NCBI RefSeq assembly: GCF_031998825.1
Contig: NZ_DAMACX010000019.1
Location: 1-64,000 of the forward strand
Direction of reading: 5' to 3'
Source of the DNA: Pseudescherichia sp031998825
GTDB lineage: Bacteria > Pseudomonadota > Gammaproteobacteria > Enterobacterales > Enterobacteriaceae
Length of the DNA stretch: 64,000 nt
Position 1 is the stretch's first letter, and every line of letters begins with the position of its first letter. Shown piece after piece: positions 50,977 to 60,154 of the stretch. The notes beneath the pieces were generated by a model. That model had not been told where the DNA came from and did not search any database. It saw only the letters and a list, made by a program, of their open reading frames with translations. Made by a program: the position numbers and the translations under genes.

Positions 50977-52059
50977 ATGCAGTACAGGAAACTGGGACAT
51001 TCAGGCCTAATGGTATCTGAGATCGCGCTGGGCACGCTCACCTTTGCCGGCAAGGCTGGCTTTGAAAAAACGGGCAACGTCGGTGTCGCACAGGCGCGCC
51101 GGTTCATCGATATCGCCCTCGATCGCGGGGTGAATATCATCGATACGGCCGATCTCTACTCGGCGGGTGGGGCTGAAGAGGTGGTAGGCGAAGCGCTGGG
51201 CGAGAACCGCAACCGGGTGGTGCTGGCAACCAAGGCCCGCAGCCCAATGGGTGACGGCCCAAACGACAGCGGGGCCAGCCGGTTCCATCTGATCAAAGCC
51301 TGTGAAGATAGCCTGCGCCGGTTGAAAACGGATCATATCGATCTCTATCAGATCCATAACTGGGATGGTATCACCCCACCGGAAGAGACGCTGCGTGCGC
51401 TTGAGGAGTTGGTCAAGAGCGGTAAGATCCGCTACTTCGGTACCTCCAACTATACCGCCTGGCAGATGATGAAAACCCTCGGTACCGCCGAGGTAAACAA
51501 GCTTATCCGCCCTATTAGCCAGCAGATCTACTACACGCCAGAGTCCCGCGAGGCAGAGTTCGAGCTGCTGCCGATGGCGCTGGATCAGGATATCGGCACC
51601 CTGATTTGGGGACCAATGGGTGAGGGGCTGCTCACCGGCACGGTGCGCAGAGGCGTCAAAACGCCAGAGACCTCGCGCCAGGGCAACGGCTGGCCGGAAC
51701 CCTACGTGCACGATATGGAGCACGCCTATGACGTCATTGATGTGCTGGCCGACGTTGGCAAGGAGCTAAATGCTTCCGTGGCGCAGGTGTGCCTGGCCTG
51801 GCTCTCATCCCGTCCGGGCATCACGTCGTTAATCGTCGGCAACCGCACCGAGGAGCACCTGCGGGAGAACCTGGATGCCGTGGAGCTTTCGCTTAGCGAC
51901 GAGCAGCGCCAGCGTATTGAGCAGGCCACGCGCCCGGCGCCGCGCTACCCCTACTGGCACCGCTTCACCAGCGGCATGGACCGCCTCGACCCGGCGGAAA
52001 AGCCTTTCCTTAATGAGTACCAGCAGACGCTGGATGCGAGAAAGGATTTAGAAAGGTAA
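50977..52059 (+). CDS. Aldo/keto reductase
   Basis: A 360-residue NADPH-dependent oxidoreductase of the AKR superfamily (YajO/Tas-like group). The tetrad Asp/Tyr (DTADLYS), Lys (ATKAR) and His (QIHNWD) is intact. The C-terminal IVGNRTEEHLREN segment fits cofactor binding. The ATG at 50977 has AGAGGAG before it; an earlier in-frame start is rejected. It is divergent from the AroD-like gene; substrate unknown. Confidence 0.9.
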   Translation: MQYRKLGHSGLMVSEIALGTLTFAGKAGFEKTGNVGVAQARRFIDIALDRGVNIIDTADLYSAGGAEEVVGEALGENRNRVVLATKARSPMGDGPNDSGASRFHLIKACEDSLRRLKTDHIDLYQIHNWDGITPPEETLRALEELVKSGKIRYFGTSNYTAWQMMKTLGTAEVNKLIRPISQQIYYTPESREAEFELLPMALDQDIGTLIWGPMGEGLLTGTVRRGVKTPETSRQGNGWPEPYVHDMEHAYDVIDVLADVGKELNASVAQVCLAWLSSRPGITSLIVGNRTEEHLRENLDAVELSLSDEQRQRIEQATRPAPRYPYWHRFTSGMDRLDPAEKPFLNEYQQTLDARKDLER

Positions 52060-52187
52060 ATTTAATATCAGCCCCGCCATGGATCGGCAGAGGCAATACA
52101 GATCACATCCATAGCGCACCAAAAGAGGACTTTATCTTTTCTACTCATACTCATTAACCGCTTCCTGTTATCACAGTATCTATAAAA

Positions 52188-52973
52188 CTAATGAGAGAGT
52201 GACTCGGTTGGTCGAACAGGAGGCGAAGGTGGCCACTTTCCACCATGTTGGATCAGCTTCTCTTTTATTTTGATCAAATCTTGATAGTGTTTACTGCCTT
52301 CTTTCGCACCATGCAAAAGGCGCTGTAGTTGGTTACCCATCGTCCAGCCGACGTCGCTACGGATCTCAGGATTGGCTCCGCGATCCAGCAATAACAGGAC
52401 ATGGTCATGCTTGCCATAATCCAATGCATAGATCAGCAGCGTATTTCCTGCCGAGTCGGTAACGTTAATATTGGCCCCGCGATCTAGCATCACTTTCAGC
52501 GTCTCGGTATTTTTTGCCTTAAGCGTTTCCAGTATGATGGGATCGTGATGCACTTTATCTTTTGCATCAGGCGATAAGCCTCCGTCAAGCAGCGCGCTAA
52601 TCCAGTCTCCACTGTCACCTTGCAGAACAAATTCAGCCGGGCTGCTTCCACCGGCCGGGCGAGGCTGAAGCGGATCCGCCCCCGCCTTCACCAGTTCAGT
52701 AATGATTTCTAACTGGGGTGCTGTTTTTTTAGCGTTTATGGCATTGCTAAGCGCCCAGAACAGCAGCGTCATATCTTGCTGTCCGGGTTTGTTAAGATCG
52801 GTTTCTGGCGCGAATTTTTTTACCTCGTCAACTTCGCCGCGCTCGATTGCTTTTGCCATAACGAGCTGCTGGCCGCTGAAGTAATCTTGCGGATCCAAAT
52901 CCCCGGTTTGCTTACATCCCTGAATCATAAACGTAAACAACAGCGCAAGGCTGAATGAAAAAAACGTCTTCAC
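52188..52973 (-). CDS. Ankyrin-repeat lipoprotein
   Basis: A 261-residue protein with a lipoprotein signal (KTFFSFSLALLFTFMIQGC) and ankyrin-like repeats, clearest at TLKVMLDRGANINVTDSAGN and the following DHVLLLLDRGANPEIRSDVG. The start is taken as a GTG at 52973 with AGGAG seven bases before it, giving a normal lipoprotein N-terminus; an ATG at 52994 has its AGGAG too close. Envelope ankyrin lipoproteins are often immunity or adaptor proteins, but no partner is visible here. Confidence 0.75.
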   Translation of the reverse strand: MKTFFSFSLALLFTFMIQGCKQTGDLDPQDYFSGQQLVMAKAIERGEVDEVKKFAPETDLNKPGQQDMTLLFWALSNAINAKKTAPQLEIITELVKAGADPLQPRPAGGSSPAEFVLQGDSGDWISALLDGGLSPDAKDKVHHDPIILETLKAKNTETLKVMLDRGANINVTDSAGNTLLIYALDYGKHDHVLLLLDRGANPEIRSDVGWTMGNQLQRLLHGAKEGSKHYQDLIKIKEKLIQHGGKWPPSPPVRPTESLSH

Positions 52974-53182
52974 ACACGACTCCTGATTTTCCATTACTCC
53001 TGCTAAATTCCCAGCGCGTATGATGCGCCTCCGCTTTTTCAAAACTTGAAGGGGGCTCGTGAAGTTCTCTATCGTTGCTTTCCAGTGAATGCTCATCTCC
53101 GTTATCATATCTCCCTATCAGATATTTAAGTCAACGAAACGACCCTTGCCTCATTTAAAATCAGGGAACTGGACATAACTTC

Positions 53183-55744
53183 ATGAGTACACTTGAGAAT
53201 TTCGACGCCCACACGCCCATGATGCAGCAGTACCTGAAGCTGAAAGCCCAGCATCCGGACATCCTGCTCTTCTACCGGATGGGCGATTTTTATGAGCTGT
53301 TCTATGACGATGCGAAACGTGCCTCGCAGCTGATGGACATCTCCCTGACCAAACGCGGGGCCTCGGCGGGGGAGCCTATTCCGATGGCGGGCGTGCCGCA
53401 CCATGCAGTAGAGAACTATCTGGCGAAGCTGGTTAGCCTCGGCGAGTCGGTGGCAATCTGCGAGCAGATTGGCGATCCGGCCACCAGCAAGGGGCCGGTT
53501 GAGCGTAAGGTGGTACGCATCGTAACCCCCGGCACCATCAGCGACGAAGCGCTGCTGCACGAGCGTCAGGATAACCTGCTGGCCGCCCTCTGGCAGGACA
53601 GCAAAGGCTTTGGCTATGCCACGCTGGACATCAGCTCGGGGCGTTTTCGCCTGAGCGAGCCTGCCGATCGCGAAACCATGGCCGCCGAGCTACAGCGTAC
53701 CAACCCGGCAGAGCTGCTCTACGCCGAAGACTTTGCCGAAACTGCGCTGATTGAAGGGCGTCGCGGTCTGCGCCGTCGTCCGCTGTGGGAGTTTGAGATT
53801 GACACCGCCCGCCAGCAGCTGAACCTTCAGTTCGGCACGCGCGATCTGGTGGGCTTTGGCGTGGAGAACGCAACGCGGGGCCTCTGCGCCGCAGGCTGCC
53901 TGCTACAGTACGTGAAGGATACCCAGCGTACCTCCCTGCCCCACATCCGGGCGATCACCATGGAGCGCCAGCAGGACAGCATCATCATGGATGCTGCCAC
54001 CCGCCGCAACCTGGAGATCACCCAGAACCTGGCTGGCGGCATTGAAAATACTCTGGCCTCGGTGCTCGACTGCACGGTCACGCCGATGGGCAGCCGGATG
54101 CTCAAGCGCTGGCTGCATATGCCGGTGCGCGATACCAAAACCCTGACCGAGCGCCAGCAGACCATCGCCGCGCTACAGGATGCCACGACCGAGCTACAGC
54201 CGGTGCTGCGCCAGGTGGGCGATCTGGAGCGTATTCTGGCGCGTCTGGCGCTGCGCACCGCTCGCCCGCGCGATCTGGCCCGTATGCGTCACACCTTCCA
54301 GCAGCTGCCAGCGCTGCGGGAGATGCTGGCCGAGGTCGACAGCGCGCCGGTACAGCGGCTGCGGGAGACGATGGGCGAATTTAGCGAGCTGCGCGAGCTG
54401 CTGGAGCGGGCAATCATCGATGCCCCACCGGTGTTGGTGCGCGACGGCGGCGTGATTGCCCCTGGCTACAACGCCGAGCTGGACGAGTGGCGTGCGCTGG
54501 CAGATGGCGCAACGGATTATCTCGATAAGCTGGAGATCCGCGAGCGCGAGAAGCTGGGCCTCGACACGCTGAAGGTCGGCTATAACGCGGTGCACGGCTA
54601 CTTTATTCAGATCAGCCGCGGCCAGAGTCATCACGCGCCCATCCACTACGTACGCCGCCAGACGCTGAAGAACGCCGAGCGCTATATCATTCCCGAGCTG
54701 AAAGAGTACGAAGACAAGGTACTGACCTCAAAAGGCAAGGCGCTGGCGCTGGAGAAGCAGCTCTATGATGAGCTCTTTGACCTGCTGATGCCGCACCTGG
54801 CCGATCTCCAGCAGAGCGCCAGCGCCCTGGCGGAGCTTGACGTGCTGGTGAACCTGGCCGAACGCGCCTGGACCCTTAACTACTGCTGCCCGACCTTCAG
54901 CGATAAGCCAGGCATTCGCATCAGCGAAGGGCGTCATCCGGTGGTTGAGCAGGTGCTGAACGAGCCGTTTATCGCCAATCCGCTGAACCTCTCTCCTCAG
55001 CGGCGGATGCTGATCATCACCGGGCCAAACATGGGCGGTAAAAGTACCTATATGCGCCAGACTGCGCTAATAGCGCTGCTGGCCTATATCGGCAGCTATG
55101 TCCCGGCGCAAAAGGTCGAGATCGGCCCTATTGACCGCATCTTTACTCGCGTTGGCGCAGCGGACGATCTGGCCAGCGGCCGCTCAACCTTTATGGTAGA
55201 GATGACCGAAACCGCCAACATCCTGCATAACGCTACGGAAAATAGTCTGGTGCTGATGGATGAGATCGGCCGCGGCACCTCGACCTACGACGGCCTGTCG
55301 CTGGCATGGGCCTGCGCCGAGAACCTGGCGAACCGCATTAAGGCGCTGACCCTGTTTGCTACCCACTACTTTGAGCTGACCCAGCTGCCAGAGAAGATGG
55401 AGGGCGTTGCCAACGTGCATCTCGATGCGCTGGAGCATGGGGATACTATCGCCTTTATGCACAGCGTGCAGGATGGCGCAGCCAGCAAAAGCTATGGCCT
55501 GGCGGTAGCGGCGCTGGCGGGCGTGCCGAAAGAGGTGATCAAGCGCGCCCGGCAGAAGCTGCGCGAGCTGGAGAGCATTACGCCAAACGCGGCGGCGACC
55601 CAGGTCGACGGTACCCAGATGTCACTGCTCGCCCCTCCTGAGGAGGCCAGCCCGGCGGTTGAGGCGCTGGAGAATCTCGATCCCGATACCCTCACCCCGC
55701 GCCAGGCGCTGGAGTGGATCTACCGCCTTAAGAATATGCTGTAG
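53183..55744 (+). CDS. mutS: MutS, DNA mismatch recognition ATPase
   Basis: An 853-residue protein, the same length as E. coli MutS. Mismatch-contacting Phe36-x-Glu38 lies in GDFYELF; Walker A is GPNMGGKST and Walker B DEIGRGTSTYDG. The C-terminal tetramerisation region is present. It marks the end of the accessory block that starts after fhlA. Confidence 0.98.
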   Translation: MSTLENFDAHTPMMQQYLKLKAQHPDILLFYRMGDFYELFYDDAKRASQLMDISLTKRGASAGEPIPMAGVPHHAVENYLAKLVSLGESVAICEQIGDPATSKGPVERKVVRIVTPGTISDEALLHERQDNLLAALWQDSKGFGYATLDISSGRFRLSEPADRETMAAELQRTNPAELLYAEDFAETALIEGRRGLRRRPLWEFEIDTARQQLNLQFGTRDLVGFGVENATRGLCAAGCLLQYVKDTQRTSLPHIRAITMERQQDSIIMDAATRRNLEITQNLAGGIENTLASVLDCTVTPMGSRMLKRWLHMPVRDTKTLTERQQTIAALQDATTELQPVLRQVGDLERILARLALRTARPRDLARMRHTFQQLPALREMLAEVDSAPVQRLRETMGEFSELRELLERAIIDAPPVLVRDGGVIAPGYNAELDEWRALADGATDYLDKLEIREREKLGLDTLKVGYNAVHGYFIQISRGQSHHAPIHYVRRQTLKNAERYIIPELKEYEDKVLTSKGKALALEKQLYDELFDLLMPHLADLQQSASALAELDVLVNLAERAWTLNYCCPTFSDKPGIRISEGRHPVVEQVLNEPFIANPLNLSPQRRMLIITGPNMGGKSTYMRQTALIALLAYIGSYVPAQKVEIGPIDRIFTRVGAADDLASGRSTFMVEMTETANILHNATENSLVLMDEIGRGTSTYDGLSLAWACAENLANRIKALTLFATHYFELTQLPEKMEGVANVHLDALEHGDTIAFMHSVQDGAASKSYGLAVAALAGVPKEVIKRARQKLRELESITPNAAATQVDGTQMSLLAPPEEASPAVEALENLDPDTLTPRQALEWIYRLKNML

Positions 55745-55768
55745 TTTTCTGCGGGCCTGACCTGAGCT

Positions 55769-55779
55769 TCTATACTTAG
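55769..55779 (+). promoter_or_regulatory. Candidate sigmaS-type -10 of osmC
   Basis: TCTATACTTAG matches the extended sigmaS -10 KCTAYRCTTAA at ten of eleven positions, 28 bp before the osmC ATG. OsmC is a classical RpoS-controlled protein. Confidence 0.6.
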
Positions 55780-55806
55780 GTTTTCATCCAAAAAAGGAGC
55801 GAATAC

Positions 55807-56235
55807 ATGACGATCCATAAGAAAGGTCAGGCACACTGGGAAGGCGACATTAAAGGCGGCAAAGGCACCATCTCTACCGAGAGCGGCGCGTTAAAGCAGC
55901 AGCCTTACGGTTTTAATACCCGCTTCGAAGGCGCAGCCGGGACCAATCCGGAAGAGCTGATCGGTGCTGCGCACGCGGGCTGCTTCTCTATGGCGCTGTC
56001 ATTGATGCTGGGTGAAGAGGGTTATACCCCGGAAAGCATTGATACCACGGCTGACGTATCGCTGGATAAGGTGGACGGTGGCTTCGCGATCACTAAAGTC
56101 GCGCTGACCAGCACGGTGAAAGTGCCGAATATCGAAAAAGAGACTTTCGATAAAATCATCAACAAAGCCAAAGCAGGCTGCCCGGTCTCTCAGCTGCTTA
56201 AGGCCGAGATCACCCTCGACTATACCCTGAATTAA
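55807..56235 (+). CDS. osmC: OsmC, peroxiredoxin-like hydroperoxide reductase
   Basis: A 142-residue OsmC/Ohr-family enzyme that reduces organic hydroperoxides. The reactive pair is Cys59 (HAGCFSMAL) and Cys125 (AGCPVSQLL). AAGGAG precedes the ATG and a sigmaS-like -10 lies upstream. It occupies the mutS-rpoS interval, a place known to vary in content between enteric genera. Confidence 0.94.
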   Translation: MTIHKKGQAHWEGDIKGGKGTISTESGALKQQPYGFNTRFEGAAGTNPEELIGAAHAGCFSMALSLMLGEEGYTPESIDTTADVSLDKVDGGFAITKVALTSTVKVPNIEKETFDKIINKAKAGCPVSQLLKAEITLDYTLN

Positions 56236-56243
56236 CAGGGACA

Positions 56244-56331
56244 CGCCGGGCGGCGGCGTCGCCTTGCCCGGCCTACAGTAGGCATGGTGCGGTTTTGTAG
56301 GCCTGATAAGCGCAGCGCCATCAGGCGTTTT
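56244..56331. repeat. REP/BIME-like palindromes downstream of osmC
   Basis: GCCGGGCGGCGGCGTCGCCT and a second element (TAGGCCTGATAAGCGCAGCG ... CATCAGGCG) are typical REP palindromes joined by GCCTACAG/GTAGGC segments. They lie between convergent osmC and rpoS. Confidence 0.8.
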
Positions 56332-56350
56332 CAGTTCAAAATCACAAAAG

Positions 56351-56382
56351 AAAAAGGCCAGTCAGATGACTGGCCTTTTTTG
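56351..56382. terminator. Bidirectional intrinsic terminator between osmC and rpoS
   Basis: AAAAAGGCCAGTCA and TGACTGGCCTTTTTT flank a two-base loop, giving T-runs on both strands. It begins 13 bp after the rpoS stop codon and would end rpoS as well as osmC transcripts. Confidence 0.92.
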
Positions 56383-56394
56383 GAATGGTGTCGC

Positions 56395-57387
56395 TTATTC
56401 GCGGAACAGCGCTTCGATATTCAGCCCCTGCGTCTGCAGAATTTCACGCAGACGACGCAGACCTTCAACCTGAATCTGACGAACGCGTTCACGAGTCAGG
56501 CCAATCTCACGGCCCACATCCTCAAGCGTTGCAGCTTCATAACCCAGCAGACCGAAACGACGTGCCAGCACCTCGCGTTGTTTGGCGTTCAGTTCGAACA
56601 GCCATTTGACGATGCTCTGTTTCATGTCATCGTCCTGCGTGGTGTCTTCCGGACCGTTCTCTTTCTCATCGGCCAGGATGTCCAGCAGCGCTTTTTCGGA
56701 ATCGCCACCCAGCGGGGTGTCTACCGAGGTAATGCGCTCGTTGAGACGCAGCATACGGCTTACGTCATCAACCGGTTTATCAAGCTGTTCGGCAATCTCT
56801 TCTGCACTTGGCTCGTGGTCCAGTTTATGGGACAGTTCACGTGCGGTACGCAGATAGACATTCAGCTCTTTAACGATGTGAATTGGCAGACGGATCGTCC
56901 GGGTCTGGTTCATGATTGCCCGTTCGATGGTCTGACGAATCCACCAGGTTGCGTAAGTCGAGAAACGGAACCCACGTTCTGGGTCAAACTTCTCAACGGC
57001 GCGGATCAGCCCCAGGTTACCTTCTTCAATCAGATCCAGCAGAGCCAGACCACGATTGCTGTAACGACGGGCAATCTTCACGACCAGACGCAGGTTACTT
57101 TCAATCATGCGACGGCGTGATGCAACATCCCCACGCAGTGCGCGACGCGCGAAGTAAACTTCTTCTTCAGCCGTTAACAGAGGAGAATAACCAATCTCTC
57201 CTAAGTACAGCTGAGTCGCGTCCAGCACACGCTGTGTTGCTCCCTGAGATAACAGCTCCTCTTCAGCTAACTCGTTATCACTGGGTTCCTCTTCATTCAG
57301 GACTTTCTCATCGAAAGCCTCAACTCCGTTCTCATCAAATTCCGCGTCTTCATTTAGATCATGAACTTTCAGCGTATTCTGACTCAT
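56395..57387 (-). CDS. rpoS: RpoS, stationary-phase/general-stress sigma factor
   Basis: A 330-residue sigma70-family protein of the same length as E. coli RpoS. Region 2 is seen in DLIEEGNLGLIRAVEKFD and FSTYATWWIRQTIERAIM, region 4 in LEDVGREIGLTRERVRQIQ. GGTAGGAG precedes the ATG. Several genes here (osmC, DUF2171, YgdI/YgdR-like) carry sigmaS-like -10 boxes. Confidence 0.98.
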   Translation of the reverse strand: MSQNTLKVHDLNEDAEFDENGVEAFDEKVLNEEEPSDNELAEEELLSQGATQRVLDATQLYLGEIGYSPLLTAEEEVYFARRALRGDVASRRRMIESNLRLVVKIARRYSNRGLALLDLIEEGNLGLIRAVEKFDPERGFRFSTYATWWIRQTIERAIMNQTRTIRLPIHIVKELNVYLRTARELSHKLDHEPSAEEIAEQLDKPVDDVSRMLRLNERITSVDTPLGGDSEKALLDILADEKENGPEDTTQDDDMKQSIVKWLFELNAKQREVLARRFGLLGYEAATLEDVGREIGLTRERVRQIQVEGLRRLREILQTQGLNIEALFRE

Positions 57388-57508
57388 AAGGTGGCTCCTA
57401 CCCGTGATCCCTGAACAAAATCTCCATACACCCTTTTCTTATTGGTGGCAGCGGCTTTTGCGCATGCTGCCACGGCAAAGCAAAGGTGAGTATAACGACT
57501 TTGCCAAA
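57388..57508 (-). promoter_or_regulatory. rpoS mRNA leader with conserved hairpin
   Basis: On the minus strand GTGGCAGC (from 57473) pairs with GCTGCCAC (to 57445), followed by an AT-rich stretch and TAGGAGCCACCTTATG. This agrees with the proximal part of the E. coli rpoS leader that is opened by Hfq-dependent small RNAs. The main rpoS promoter is expected inside nlpD but was not located. Confidence 0.7.
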
Positions 57509-58663
57509 TTATCGCTGCGGCAAATAACGCAGCGGGTTGACGGATTTCCCCTTGTAACGAATTTCAAAATGCAAACGTGTCGAACTGGTGCCGGTGCTAC
57601 CCATGGTAGCTATCTTCTGCCCCGCCTTGATGTCTTGTTGTTCCCGGACCAGCATTGTGTCGTTATGGGCGTAGGCACTCAGGTAATCATCGTTATGTTT
57701 GATGATAATAAGATTACCGTAACCGCGCAGAGCGTTACCGGCATATACCACGCGTCCATCTGCGGTCGCGACGATAGCCTGGCCTTTCGACCCTGCGATA
57801 TCGATCCCTTTATTGCCACCTTCGGTTGCAGAGAAGTTATCGATAACGTTGCCATCAGTTGGCCAGCGCCAGGATGAAATCGGTGCGCTGGTAGAGGTAC
57901 TGCTGGCTGTCGGTTCGGTCGTACTAACAGATGGTGCTGTAACAGGCGCTGTGACTACCGTCGCAGGCTTATTGTTAGGCAACATTTTGTTAGCACTCTG
58001 TTCACCTGAGTCCTCAGAATACGTAATTGTCGGTTTCGGCGCAACTACTACGGTTGAATTTTGTGCAGGTTGCGTCACGATTCCTTGTGCGGAAGCATCG
58101 GCCTGGGTGATTGCGTTACCGCCAGTTATTGGCGTACCGGATGAGTTTCCAACCTGGAGAACCTGCCCGACATTCAGGCCATACGGGGCGGCGACGCCAT
58201 TTCGCTGGGCCAGATCGCGGAAATCGTTACCAGTTACCCAGGCAATGTAAAACAGTGTATCACCGCGTTTCACAGTGTAAGTGCTGCCGCCGGTATAGCT
58301 ACCTTTCGGAATGTTCCCATACTGGCGATTGTAAACAATTCGGCCATTTTGCGTCTGCACGGGCTGCGAAATCACCGGTTGCGAAGTAACTGGCTGCGCG
58401 GTCGAAGGCTGGATCGTCGTTGGCGGCGCGATAACCGGCTGGACCGGCTGAATTTGCGGAGCCTGCTGCGGCGTGCTGCCCATCTTCGGTGGAGGGGTAA
58501 TTAACATTCCGGATTCGGTGCTGCTGCCTGATGCGCTGCTGCCGTCTACGGAGCTTACCGGCGCGGGTGGATTACCAGAATTTGAGCATCCTGCCAGCCA
58601 GAGCGAAACCAGTGACAATGCCGCAATCCGGCTTAAGGTGAATGTTGGGCTTCCCGTGCTCAT
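57509..58663 (-). CDS. nlpD: NlpD, amidase-activating outer-membrane lipoprotein
   Basis: A 384-residue lipoprotein with lipobox LAGC (Cys26), a Ser/Pro/Gln-rich linker, a LysM domain (TYTVKRGDTLFYIAW) and a C-terminal degenerate LytM/M23 domain (about 270-384). It activates AmiC for septal peptidoglycan splitting. It lies directly upstream of rpoS as in other enterics. Confidence 0.96.
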   Translation of the reverse strand: MSTGSPTFTLSRIAALSLVSLWLAGCSNSGNPPAPVSSVDGSSASGSSTESGMLITPPPKMGSTPQQAPQIQPVQPVIAPPTTIQPSTAQPVTSQPVISQPVQTQNGRIVYNRQYGNIPKGSYTGGSTYTVKRGDTLFYIAWVTGNDFRDLAQRNGVAAPYGLNVGQVLQVGNSSGTPITGGNAITQADASAQGIVTQPAQNSTVVVAPKPTITYSEDSGEQSANKMLPNNKPATVVTAPVTAPSVSTTEPTASSTSTSAPISSWRWPTDGNVIDNFSATEGGNKGIDIAGSKGQAIVATADGRVVYAGNALRGYGNLIIIKHNDDYLSAYAHNDTMLVREQQDIKAGQKIATMGSTGTSSTRLHFEIRYKGKSVNPLRYLPQR

Positions 58664-58772
58664 TTATCCCCCAAAAATGTATTTACTTGTGCGTGTTGAA
58701 AACCGTGGCGTTATTTAACGCCGCCCCACCTTACGCTTAAACTCGCTGAAAACTTTAGGAAAAATCCGGGTC

Positions 58773-59399
58773 TCAGGCCAGCTCGCCTTTCACCAGCGGG
58801 ACAAAACGTACGTCTTCCACGGTTTCGATGATAAATTCGCTTCCCCGTCGATGGATGCACTTCAACTGCTGGTGCTCATCGCCCACGGGTAAAACGAGAA
58901 TGCCGCCGTTATCCAGCTGCGCCAGAAGCGCGGCGGGGATCTCCGGCGGGGCGGCCGTCACGATGATGGCATCAAACGGGGCGCGTGCCTGCCACCCTTG
59001 CCAGCCATCGCCATGACGGGTTGAAACATTGTGCAGATCGAGCTGCTTCAGGCGACGACGCGCCTGCCATTGTAAGCCCTTGATCCGCTCGACGGAGCAG
59101 ACATGGCGCACCAGATGCGCCAGAATCGCGGTCTGGTAGCCTGAGCCGGTGCCGATCTCCAGCACCCTTGAGTCCGGCGTCAGCGCCAGCAGCTCGGTCA
59201 TACGCGCTACCATATAGGGCTGCGAAATAGTTTGCCCCTGGCCGATAGGTAACGCGACGTTCTCCCACGCTTTGTGTTCAAACGCTTCATCAATAAATTT
59301 CTCACGGGGAACCCGTGCGATGGCCTCCAGGACATGCTCATCTTTGATGCCCTGGCTGCGTAACTGATCGAGAAGGGCTTGTACGCGTCTGCTTACCAT
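58773..59399 (-). CDS. pcm: Pcm, L-isoaspartate O-methyltransferase
   Basis: A 208-residue SAM-dependent repair enzyme for isoaspartyl residues. The SAM site VLEIGTGSGYQTA and downstream LPIGQGQTISQPYMVARM motif are conserved. Its start overlaps the end of surE by 7 bp. Confidence 0.97.
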   Translation of the reverse strand: MVSRRVQALLDQLRSQGIKDEHVLEAIARVPREKFIDEAFEHKAWENVALPIGQGQTISQPYMVARMTELLALTPDSRVLEIGTGSGYQTAILAHLVRHVCSVERIKGLQWQARRRLKQLDLHNVSTRHGDGWQGWQARAPFDAIIVTAAPPEIPAALLAQLDNGGILVLPVGDEHQQLKCIHRRGSEFIIETVEDVRFVPLVKGELA

Positions 59400-60154
59400 T
59401 GCGTGTTCACTCCGGCACGGCTTAACCAGTCCGAAACAACATCATGCGCGCTGTGTGCGGTGAGATCCACATGCAGCGGCGTTACCGAGACGTAGCCTTC
59501 ATCCACGGCGGCAAAGTCGGTGTCCGGCCCGGCGTCGTGCTTCTCACCCGGCGGACCAATCCAGTAGAGCGTATTGCCGCGCGGATCCTCCTGCGGGATC
59601 ACCTTATCCGCGGGATGGCGGCTGCCGCAGCGGGTTACGCGAATGCCTTTGATCTCATCAAGAGGCAGATCGGGCACGTTGATATTGAGGATCCGACCGG
59701 TGCGCAGCGGCTCCCGGCTCAGGGCGCGCAGAATTGAGCAGGTCACGGCGGCAGCGGTGTCATAGTGTGTGTAGCCGTTAAGCGAGACCGCCAGCGCAGG
59801 AAAGCCAAGATGACGCCCCTCCATTGCTGCGGCCACCGTCCCGGAGTAGATCACATCGTCGCCGAGATTTGGCCCGGCGTTGATCCCGGCAATCACCACG
59901 TCCGGACGCGGGCGCATTAGCGCATTGACGCCAAGAAAGACGCAGTCGGTGGGCGTGCCCATCTGTACGGCAATGTCGCCGTTCTCGAAGGTAAACGTAC
60001 GAAGTGAAGATTCCAGCGTCAGGGAGTTAGAGGCCCCGCTGCGGTTACGATCGGGCGCGACAACCTGCACATCGGCAAATTCCCGTAAAGCATGGGCCAG
60101 AGTCTGAATACCTGGCGCATGGATCCCGTCATCGTTACTCAGCAATATTCGCAT
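59393..60154 (-). CDS. surE: SurE, 5'/3'-nucleotidase
   Basis: A 253-residue metal-dependent nucleotidase and exopolyphosphatase with LLSNDDG metal ligands (Asp8, Asp9) and the GINAGPNLGDD motif. The ATG at 60154 gives MRILLSNDDG as in E. coli; a GTG six bases upstream is not preferred. It overlaps truD by 20 bp. Confidence 0.97.
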   Translation of the reverse strand: MRILLSNDDGIHAPGIQTLAHALREFADVQVVAPDRNRSGASNSLTLESSLRTFTFENGDIAVQMGTPTDCVFLGVNALMRPRPDVVIAGINAGPNLGDDVIYSGTVAAAMEGRHLGFPALAVSLNGYTHYDTAAAVTCSILRALSREPLRTGRILNINVPDLPLDEIKGIRVTRCGSRHPADKVIPQEDPRGNTLYWIGPPGEKHDAGPDTDFAAVDEGYVSVTPLHVDLTAHSAHDVVSDWLSRAGVNTQW

